A stretch of 6,072 nt of DNA from Gallionellaceae bacterium. GTDB taxonomy: Bacteria > Pseudomonadota > Gammaproteobacteria > Burkholderiales > Gallionellaceae. Where the stretch lies: positions 618-6,689 of the forward strand of contig DMCN01000059.1 of the NCBI GenBank assembly GCA_003445795.1, in the 5' to 3' direction. A model generated the notes under the pieces. That model saw only the letters and a program-made list of their open reading frames with translations. It searched no databases and was not told where the DNA came from. Positions 1 to 5,171 of the stretch are shown piece by piece. The translations under genes were made by a program, and so were the position numbers. Within the stretch, counting starts at the first letter, position 1, and each line of letters starts with the position of its first letter.

Positions 1-383
1 TCAACGACGCGCCCGCGCTGGCGGCAGCGGATGTCGGCTTCGCCATGAAGAGCGGCAGCGACATCGCCATCGAGGCGGCCGACATCACGCTGATGCGCAG
101 CGACCTCAACAGCGTGGCGGATGCCATCGATCTGTCCAAGGTGACGCTCTCCAAGATCCGCCAGAACCTGTTCTTCGCTTTCGCCTACAACGTGCTCGGC
201 ATCCCGCTGGCCGGTCTCGGCCTGCTCAACCCGATGATCGCGGGCGGCGCCATGGCGATGAGCTCGGTATCGGTGGTCAGCAACGCTTTGTTGCTGAAAC
301 AGTGGAAACCAGGGGAACCTGCGCCCGATCTGGATGACGAAGATGCAGACGATGCGCAAGGTGCGCAACGAACCAGCGCATAA
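1..383 (+). CDS. copA: Cu+-translocating P1B-type ATPase, C-terminal end (partial)
   Basis: This is the 3' end of a copper-exporting inner-membrane ATPase, which pumps Cu+ from cytoplasm to periplasm using ATP. The reading frame is open from the left edge (first full codon at position 3), so the start lies outside the window; the ATG at 45 is internal. The visible part opens in the P-domain hinge motif (NDAPALAAADVG, the end of GDGxNDxPAL), followed by the usual IAIEAADITLM segment. Two membrane helices come next. The first carries the YN pair (FAFAYNVLGIP) and the second the MSSxxxxxNA motif (MAMSSVSVVSNALLL). Together these mark the Cu+-specific P1B-1 class; the metal-binding CPC helix and N-terminal domains are off-window. 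After the last helix there is an acidic tail (about 24 residues, DLDDEDADD), which many CopA proteins lack. The stop TAA overlaps the ribosome binding site of slyB. Confident in family; Cu+ specificity rests on the YN and MSS motifs. Confidence 0.95.
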   Translation, partial: NDAPALAAADVGFAMKSGSDIAIEAADITLMRSDLNSVADAIDLSKVTLSKIRQNLFFAFAYNVLGIPLAGLGLLNPMIAGGAMAMSSVSVVSNALLLKQWKPGEPAPDLDDEDADDAQGAQRTSA

Positions 384-396
384 GGAGATCGCCATG
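381..396 (+). promoter_or_regulatory. Ribosome binding site of slyB overlapping the copA stop codon
   Basis: The sequence TAAGGAG merges the copA stop (TAA, 381-383) with a strong Shine-Dalgarno AAGGAG (382-387), six bases before the ATG at 394. This spacing fixes the slyB start and indicates that ribosomes finishing copA are placed to start slyB. No separate promoter fits between the two genes, so co-transcription is likely. Confidence 0.85.
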
Positions 397-852
397 AAAA
401 CATTACTGATCGTTCCGTTCGCTTCTGCCTTGCTGCTGGCCGGCTGTGCCAGCGAAAAAGGCGGCGATGTCTATACCCGCGACCAGGTGCGTCAGGTGCA
501 GCACTTCAGGGTCGGTGTGGTTGAAAGCATGCATATGGTGCGCATCGAAGGCACCAAGAGCCAGGTCGGCACAGCTGCGGGCACCATCGTCGGCGGCATC
601 GCCGGCAGCGGCGCGGCCCAGGGCAAGACCGGCGAAGTCGCCGCAGTGCTCGGTGCGGTGGTCGGCGGTGTGGTCGGCGCGGCAGCTGAGGAAGGCTACA
701 CGCGCGAGGACGGCATCGAATACGCCATCAAGCTTGAAGACGGCAGTTACATCTCGGTGGTGCAGACGGTCGGCGACAGTGAGGTAATCGCCGTCGGTGA
801 GAAGGTACGGGTCATCGAGAGCGACGGCGTCGCCCGCGTGACCAAATACTGA
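394..852 (+). CDS. slyB: SlyB-family glycine-zipper outer-membrane lipoprotein
   Basis: A 152-residue lipoprotein, close to the usual 155 of E. coli SlyB. Residues 1-18 form a lipoprotein signal peptide ending in the lipobox LLLAGC, with Cys18 as the lipidated residue; Ala at +2 (not Asp) predicts transfer to the outer membrane. A GDVYTRDQVRQVQ segment resembling SlyB follows. Residues 59-97 are a glycine zipper (repeated GG/GxxxG: GTIVGGIAGSG, GAVVGGVVGA) able to form a tight helical hairpin in the membrane. The C-terminal part (DGIEYAIKLEDGSYISVVQ) matches the small beta domain of the family. SlyB proteins are known as envelope-stress lipoproteins that associate with outer-membrane proteins; in enterobacteria they belong to the PhoPQ regulon. 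The frame is open upstream to 334, but the ATG at 394 is chosen for its strong ribosome binding site and because the signal peptide begins there. Being directly coupled to copA is less usual and suggests expression under copper stress (inference). Confidence 0.9.
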   Translation: MKTLLIVPFASALLLAGCASEKGGDVYTRDQVRQVQHFRVGVVESMHMVRIEGTKSQVGTAAGTIVGGIAGSGAAQGKTGEVAAVLGAVVGGVVGAAAEEGYTREDGIEYAIKLEDGSYISVVQTVGDSEVIAVGEKVRVIESDGVARVTKY

Positions 853-874
853 TCGCTGTGCAATGCAGCAAATG

Positions 875-904
875 AAAACGGGGGCTGACGCCCCCGTTTG
901 TCTT
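875..904. terminator. Bidirectional intrinsic terminator between convergent genes
   Basis: A perfect 10-bp stem (876-885 with 890-899; AAACGGGGGC/GCCCCCGTTT) with a 4-base loop (TGAC). On the plus strand it lies 23 bases past the slyB stop and is followed by the T-rich stretch GTCTTTCCCTT. On the minus strand it lies 24 bases past the stop of the coiled-coil gene and is followed by TTTTCATTT. It can therefore end transcripts from both sides. The short 71-bp gap (853-923) holds nothing else that I can see. Confidence 0.85.
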
Positions 905-923
905 TCCCTTCCCTGATCCCTGT

Positions 924-3482
924 TTAGAACTCTTTTTCGACTTCCGTCTGCGGCTTCTGCGCCGTCTTGTCGCCCAAACCGGTGGCGAGGCGCAGGCTTG
1001 CCACCCTGGCGACCTCTTCCGTCTTCTGTTCGGGTGCGACTTGCACCGCAGCGACATTTCCGCTCGCTACGCTTTCCACCGCCGGCGCTTTTGTGCCGGA
1101 ACCGTTCACCCAAAGCCCGACGCTCAGCAACAACGAAGCGGCCAGGGCGAATTGCGAGATACGATTCACACGGTGGGTCTTGCGCAGTTTCTGCAACAGC
1201 TTGCCGGTTTCCAGCTGTGCCTTGGCATGGCGCAGCTCTTCGCTATTCTCATTGATCAAGCCGCGTTCCAACTCCTCGCCCGCCGTCAGGGTGGCGATCA
1301 ACTGTTCCTGCATCTCGGCGTTCTCGTTGGCGGTCTGCTGTGCCAGCAACTCGGCCAGACCGCGCTGGCGTGCCGCTTCGGTGGCTTGCTGCTCGGCCTC
1401 GATGCGCTCCTCGGCCGCCTTGACTGCGTTCTGTTCCGCATCCAGACGTTCCCTGCGAGCAATAGCGAGGCGTTCTTCGGCTTGCAGGTTGCGTTGTTGC
1501 ATATCGAGTAAAGCAGCTTCTTCGCGTTCACGCGTTTCCGCCATCAGTTTGGCTTGCTCGGCAGCGGCCTGGCGCTCAGCCGCCAGGCGTTGCATGCGCG
1601 ACTCGGCGAAACTTTCTTCAGCTTGCTGATTGCGTTGTTCCTGTTCGAGCAAAGCGGCTTCGTCGCGCTCGCGTTGTTCAGCCTGAAGTTTGGCCTGCTC
1701 GGCGACAGCCATACGCTGACGGGCCAATACGGCGGCACGGGCTTGCACCTGCACCGTCTCTTCTTCTGTCCTGACCGCCTGCGCCAGCGCTTCCGCCTGG
1801 GCTTTGGCCATATTCAGCGCACGCATCTCCAGCTCTTCCTTCTCTCTTGCCGAAGCGAGTATCTGCGCGGCCAGTGCTGCCTTGGCGGCGGCGATCTCCT
1901 GCGCGCGCACTTCGGCGGCAATGCATTCGTTGTCGGCTTCGATGGCTTTCAGTTCGGTGTCCATACGCAGGGTGATCTTGTCGATAGCCTCATTCTCCGC
2001 AATTGCCCGCGCTTGTGCAACCTTTGCCGCTTCCTCGTCCAGATCGCGGCGCAGTTCGGCGGCTTCGGTGGCAGCGCGGTCGGCATCGGTGTGCTGTTGC
2101 AGGGCGATGACGGCGGCGGTCTCCGCAGCCAGTCGCTCCTCCTCGGCCAGGCAGGATTCCACCATCATCCGTGCATGCTGTTCGGCCAGCGGCAGATAGG
2201 CGTTGATCGTGTCCAGCTTCTTCTGCAGCTCCCTTGCGGCCAGCTCGTCGGCATTGGCACGCGCCTGTTCGGCAGCAAAGGTCTCGCGCTCCAGTTCGGC
2301 CTTGCCTTCGGCGATGCTGCGGGCACATTCGGCCATCTCATAGCGCTGGTTGGCCAGCTCGATCGCTTCCGTCTCGGCATGCACTTGCATCTCGACAGCA
2401 TGCGAGGCGCGCATATCAGCTTCGGCGCGCTGCTGTGCCATCTCCATGAGTTCGCGCTCGGCTTGCAGTTTGACTTCGGCAGCGCGTTTGGCCTGCTCTT
2501 CGGCGGACAGCAGATCGCGCGCTTCCAGTTCGATCTGCATCAGCACCGCATTGGCCGCTTCGCGTTCCCTGAGCGCCAGTTGTTCGGCCTGCACGCGCGA
2601 CTCGAGCAGACTCAGCATCTCCTGCTCGGCTTGAAGTTTGCGTTCAGCCGCCAGACGTTCGGCCTGTTCTTTCTCGACGGCCTGTTTTGCGGCTTCGGCC
2701 AGTCTCAGTTCGGCAGCGACGCGGGCGGAGACTTCCGCCTGCGCTTCCTGTTCAACCTTGATGCGCAGCTCCACCGTCTCCAGCAGCTTGCGTTCTTCCG
2801 CGGCCCGTTCCGTGGCAGCGCGCTCGGCTTCCAGCTCTGCGGCCACACGGGTCTGTTTCTCGGCCAGCGCGGTCATCTCGGCACGCACGCGGGCATTCAT
2901 CGCATCCTGCGCCGAGTCTTCGGCGGTGAGCTTGGCGTTAACCATCGCCATCGCTTCTTTCTCGGACTTGAGTTTGTGCTGTTTGCTCTGCGTGACCAGC
3001 CCCTCGGTCTGCGCCTTCTCCTGGGCCAGCAAGGCCGCTTCGCGATCCAGTTTCGCCTGCCGCTCCAGTTCCTCGCGCAGGCGTTGTTCGGCGGCCATGC
3101 GCTGTTCGAGTTCGGCCTGTGCCTGTCTTTCAGCTTCCAGTTTTTCGCGCACCGCTTCGGTCAGACTCTCCTCGGTCTTGCGCTTGGCATGTGCGGCAGC
3201 GCTGAGTTCGCGTTCCAGCCCGGCACGAACCTGCACTTCATTGATGATCTCGGCCTCGGCACGGGTGCGCACTTCGACCAGTTCGGCGAGTTCGCTCTCC
3301 TGCTTTGCCTTGTCCTGCAGCACGGCACGGGCATGAGCCTCGGCACGGGCGCGCGCCTGGGCTGCCAACTGTGCCTCGATCTCGGCCTCGACGCGACCGC
3401 GCGATTCCAGTATCGCTTCGGATTCGGCGGGATCCGCCTCGTCGCGGGAAGAGACCAAACGGATATTTTTCTGTGCAGACAT
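924..3482 (-). CDS. Long repetitive coiled-coil protein with C-terminal membrane anchor, function unknown
   Basis: I do not recognise this 852-residue protein as a named family. It has no signal peptide. Residues 1-26 are a short polar leader. Residues 27-600 are 41 uninterrupted 14-residue units rich in Ala, Glu, Arg and Gln. Residues 594-687 hold a 47-residue tandem duplication, and helical sequence continues to about 760. A basic patch (KLRKTHRVNR) precedes one hydrophobic helix at about 775-794 (ISQFALAASLLLSVGLWVNG). By the positive-inside rule the rod is cytoplasmic and the 58-residue tail periplasmic. The only proline between residues 19 and 797 is Pro431, and the Cys residues are at 386, 444 and 520. 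If fully helical (0.15 nm per residue), the rod could reach roughly 110 nm. The start is set by the ATG at 3482 with AGAGGT (3488-3493) six bases... upstream at a suitable distance (GGAAC between). It lies 123 bp downstream of the GGDEF-EAL gene on the same strand. Possible roles are a cytoskeletal scaffold, spacer or polar organiser; TolA-like energy transduction is less likely. These roles are inference. Confidence 0.8.
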   Translation of the reverse strand: MSAQKNIRLVSSRDEADPAESEAILESRGRVEAEIEAQLAAQARARAEAHARAVLQDKAKQESELAELVEVRTRAEAEIINEVQVRAGLERELSAAAHAKRKTEESLTEAVREKLEAERQAQAELEQRMAAEQRLREELERQAKLDREAALLAQEKAQTEGLVTQSKQHKLKSEKEAMAMVNAKLTAEDSAQDAMNARVRAEMTALAEKQTRVAAELEAERAATERAAEERKLLETVELRIKVEQEAQAEVSARVAAELRLAEAAKQAVEKEQAERLAAERKLQAEQEMLSLLESRVQAEQLALREREAANAVLMQIELEARDLLSAEEQAKRAAEVKLQAERELMEMAQQRAEADMRASHAVEMQVHAETEAIELANQRYEMAECARSIAEGKAELERETFAAEQARANADELAARELQKKLDTINAYLPLAEQHARMMVESCLAEEERLAAETAAVIALQQHTDADRAATEAAELRRDLDEEAAKVAQARAIAENEAIDKITLRMDTELKAIEADNECIAAEVRAQEIAAAKAALAAQILASAREKEELEMRALNMAKAQAEALAQAVRTEEETVQVQARAAVLARQRMAVAEQAKLQAEQRERDEAALLEQEQRNQQAEESFAESRMQRLAAERQAAAEQAKLMAETREREEAALLDMQQRNLQAEERLAIARRERLDAEQNAVKAAEERIEAEQQATEAARQRGLAELLAQQTANENAEMQEQLIATLTAGEELERGLINENSEELRHAKAQLETGKLLQKLRKTHRVNRISQFALAASLLLSVGLWVNGSGTKAPAVESVASGNVAAVQVAPEQKTEEVARVASLRLATGLGDKTAQKPQTEVEKEF
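1422..1703 (-). repeat. Tandem 141-bp (47-residue) duplication in the coiled-coil gene
   Basis: Residues 594-640 (bases 1563-1703) and 641-687 (bases 1422-1562) align without gaps at about 30 of 47 identical residues. Both begin AEQAKL and contain EAALL, QRN and AEE at matching places. At base level the match is also visible, for example GGCTTGCTCG at 1551 against GGCCTGCTCG at 1692, exactly 141 bp apart. Since 47 is three 14-residue units plus five, the duplication breaks the otherwise perfect register. It is more similar than neighbouring units and so probably more recent. Confidence 0.8.
1683..3404 (-). repeat. 41 in-register 14-residue (42-bp) coding repeats in the coiled-coil gene
   Basis: Residues 27-600 divide into exactly 41 units of 14 residues with no gaps. 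The loose consensus is xxxRxxAExxAxxx. Examples are SRGRVEAEIEAQLA (27-40), AQARARAEAHARAV (41-54), MNARVRAEMTALAE (195-208), VSARVAAELRLAEA (251-264), LESRVQAEQLALRE (293-306) and AEVKLQAERELMEM (335-348). By hand count about 33 of 41 units have Glu/Asp at position 8 and about 31 have Arg/Lys at position 4. Units 21, 26, 29, 30, 37 and 39-41 are the poorest. The period equals two heptads, as expected for an unbroken left-handed coiled coil. The bases themselves are well diverged between units, so this is an old protein-level repeat, not a recent DNA tandem array. Confidence 0.75.
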
Positions 3483-3605
3483 GTTCCACCTCTTTCGCTA
3501 AAGGATGCCAAGGGCATCGGCTCGACGCTAAAGTATCAGGTCAGCATCAGGCTCAAGCGCGGAATAAAGGCGGAAAAACGGGCTATTTAGAACGACTGAG
3601 GTCGT
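3483..3605 (-). promoter_or_regulatory. Leader region of the coiled-coil gene with a dyad and ribosome binding site
   Basis: This 123-bp gap is the only space for a promoter of the coiled-coil gene apart from read-through from the GGDEF-EAL gene. On the minus strand it carries AGAGGT (3488-3493) as ribosome binding site, and a perfect 6-bp dyad GATGCC-CTT-GGCATC (3504-3518) within the likely 5' leader, which could be an operator or a small hairpin. A weak promoter-like pair is TTGAGC (3551-3556) and TACTTT (3530-3535) with a short 15-base spacer; I give this little weight. Confidence 0.4.
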
Positions 3606-3606
3606 T
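3591..3606 (-). terminator. Weak hairpin at the end of the GGDEF-EAL gene
   Basis: A 6-bp stem AACGAC/GTCGTT with a 4-base loop lies directly at the stop codon of the GGDEF-EAL gene (TAA at 3608-3606, sharing base 3606). On the minus strand a run of five T residues follows only about 12 bases after the stem, too far for a classic intrinsic terminator. It may attenuate rather than end transcription, leaving read-through into the coiled-coil gene possible. Confidence 0.3.
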
Positions 3607-5117
3607 TATGGTTTTGACTTGCTGGTCAGAAGGCTGATGAATTCTGCCGCCGGTTGCGGCTTTCCGAACAAATATCCCTGATGGATGACCTGTCCGCGCT
3701 GGTTGAGGAATTCGGCCTGCTCCGCTGTTTCCACGCCCTCTGCCACCACCTTGAGACGCATCAGCTTTGCCACCGCGAGGATGGTCTCTACCAGTGCAGC
3801 ATCATCCGGATCGCTTGGCGCATCCTGCACAAAGGTCTTGTCGATCTTCAGCTCGTGTATAGGCAGCCTCTTCAGGTAGGCGAGCGAAGAATAGCCGGTG
3901 CCGAAATCATCCAGCGAAAAATGGATGCCCATATCCGCCAGTTCGTTCATCTTGGCGATCACGCTGCTGATGTTGTCGATCACCACGCCCTCGGTCACCT
4001 CTAAGGTCAGATGCATCGGCTCGGCTCCGCTGGCGATGAGTTCGTTCTTCACCCAAGCGACGAAATCGGGCTGACGGAACTGGCGCGCGCTGATGTTCAC
4101 CGAGATGCGACAAGGCTTGCCGCACACCGCTTCGCTAGCGATCAGTTTGCAGACCTCCCCGAACACCCAGTGGCCGAGTTCGATGATGAGATCGGATTCT
4201 TCCGCAATGGGAATGAACATGCCGGGCGTGATCAGTCCGCGTTCCGGATGTTGCCAGCGCACCAGCGCTTCCGCCCCGACGATCTTGCCGGAAGGATCGA
4301 CCTGCGGTTGCAGATACAGCCGCAACTGCCCCGCGGGGATGGCCAGCCGCAGGTCGCGCTCGATGAGGAAGCGCTGCTTGGCCACCTCGTCGATGCTGAT
4401 CTCGAACAGGGTGGTCTGCCCGCCGCCATTCGCTTTGGAACGGTGCAGCGCGGTCTGTGCACGGCGCAATATGTCCAGAGGTGTATCGGATTCCTCGACG
4501 GGAAACAGCGCGATGCCGATGCTGGCCGTCAGCACGAACTGTTCCTCGCCCAGCCGCAACGGATCGCGCAAGCTGAAATGGATCTTCTCCGCCACATGCA
4601 TGGTCTGGTGTGCCGCCGCGTTCACCTCGTGCGCCAGGTCGGGGAGCAGGATCGCGAACTCGTCGCCCGACAGGCGTGCCAGCACGTCGCCCTCGCGCAG
4701 CACGCCGCTCAGCCTTTTCGCGACGACCTTGAGCAGCGAATCGCCGATCGCCTGGCCGCTGGTGTCGTTGATGTTCTTGAAACGGTCGATGTCGGCCATT
4801 ATCACCGTCAGGTTGCGGCGGTATCTTTTGGCCCGGTCGAACTCGTTCTCCAGCCGCAGGTCCAGATAACGGCGGTTGTAGAGACCTGTCAGACCGTCCT
4901 CCTTGGTCTGCTGCTCCAGTTCGGCGGTCTTGGCTCCCAGGTCCTCCAGCAGTTTGGATTTCTGCTGGTTGGCTTCGGCCAGAGAACGGTTCAAATGCTG
5001 CAGCTCCCGGCAGGCCTGGGCCAGCTCGTCTATCAGGTCCAGCCGGTCGATGGAACTGAGGTCCTTGTGTCTCAACAGTTCCAGCTTCTGCTCCAGATGC
5101 TGGGAAAGATCCTTCAT
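3606..5117 (-). CDS. Cytosolic GGDEF-EAL protein (cyclic-di-GMP synthesis and breakdown)
   Basis: A 503-residue protein with both cyclic-di-GMP domains and no membrane segment. Residues 1-75 are a leucine- and glutamate-rich helix, probably a dimerising coiled coil; there is no PAS, GAF or receiver domain. The GGDEF domain spans about 73-240: DGLTGLYNRR, the metal-binding Asp109 in ADIDRFKNIND, and the active-site loop Ser150-Gly-Asp-Glu-Phe154, i.e. SGDEF instead of GGDEF. The inhibitory I-site RxxD (Arg141-Asp144) sits five residues before it, as in product-inhibited cyclases. The EAL domain spans about 248-498 and keeps the known catalytic set: Glu283 (EAL), Asn341 (VNISARQF), Glu373, Asp403-Asp404 (DDFGTGYSS), Lys424 (LKID), Glu460 (AEGVET) and Gln480 (QGYLFGKP). 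The phosphodiesterase should be active, and cyclase activity is plausible. The ATG at 5117 is the first possible start after an in-frame stop, but lacks a clear ribosome binding site. It is upstream of the coiled-coil gene on the same strand. Confidence 0.95.
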   Translation of the reverse strand: MKDLSQHLEQKLELLRHKDLSSIDRLDLIDELAQACRELQHLNRSLAEANQQKSKLLEDLGAKTAELEQQTKEDGLTGLYNRRYLDLRLENEFDRAKRYRRNLTVIMADIDRFKNINDTSGQAIGDSLLKVVAKRLSGVLREGDVLARLSGDEFAILLPDLAHEVNAAAHQTMHVAEKIHFSLRDPLRLGEEQFVLTASIGIALFPVEESDTPLDILRRAQTALHRSKANGGGQTTLFEISIDEVAKQRFLIERDLRLAIPAGQLRLYLQPQVDPSGKIVGAEALVRWQHPERGLITPGMFIPIAEESDLIIELGHWVFGEVCKLIASEAVCGKPCRISVNISARQFRQPDFVAWVKNELIASGAEPMHLTLEVTEGVVIDNISSVIAKMNELADMGIHFSLDDFGTGYSSLAYLKRLPIHELKIDKTFVQDAPSDPDDAALVETILAVAKLMRLKVVAEGVETAEQAEFLNQRGQVIHQGYLFGKPQPAAEFISLLTSKSKP

Positions 5118-5121
5118 GGCA

Positions 5122-5163
5122 GGCCGGCTGATATTTTACCGGCCGCTCCTTTAACAGAGCGGC
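5122..5163 (-). repeat. Two overlapping inverted repeats between gyrA and the GGDEF-EAL gene
   Basis: The 54-bp gap (5118-5171) contains two perfect inverted repeats. One is GGCCGG/CCGGCC (5122-5127 with 5139-5144; 11-base loop). The other is GCCGCTC/GAGCGGC (5142-5148 with 5157-5163; 8-base loop). They share bases 5142-5144, so only one can form at a time in full. On the minus strand AAAGGAG (5147-5153) lies in the second hairpin but 29 bases before the ATG at 5117, too far to serve as its ribosome binding site. Neither hairpin has a following T run, so neither is a convincing gyrA terminator. Confidence 0.5.
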
Positions 5164-5171
5164 TAAGGTAA

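Noticed and set aside
334..393. An upstream start (ATG at 334) for slyB
   Set aside because: It would place 20 charged residues before the signal peptide and overlap copA; the ATG at 394 has a strong ribosome binding site and begins a proper lipoprotein signal.
403..1113. A 236-codon open frame on the minus strand across slyB and the terminator
   Set aside because: It overlaps slyB, the bidirectional terminator and the end of the coiled-coil gene, and its product has no recognisable motif.
1422..3404. CRISPR array or DNA tandem repeat suggested by the 42-bp periodicity
   Set aside because: There are no identical direct repeats separated by unique spacers; the period is in amino-acid pattern, with diverged bases and an unbroken reading frame.
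924..3482. TolA identity for the coiled-coil protein
   Set aside because: TolA has an N-terminal membrane anchor and a C-terminal folded domain that binds TolB. Here the anchor is near the C-terminus and no such domain is present. The Ala/Glu-rich similarity is compositional.
1554..3590. A 678-codon open frame on the plus strand opposite the coiled-coil gene
   Set aside because: It is a mirror of Ala/Glu/Gln-rich coding sequence: these codons seldom give stops on the opposite strand. Its product is a low-complexity Leu/Phe/Gly-rich string with no domain, and it covers the leader of the real gene without its own ribosome binding site.
4011..5171. A 386-codon open frame on the plus strand opposite the GGDEF-EAL gene
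   Set aside because: The minus strand encodes all GGDEF and EAL catalytic motifs; the opposite frame shows no recognisable domain and is explained by base composition.
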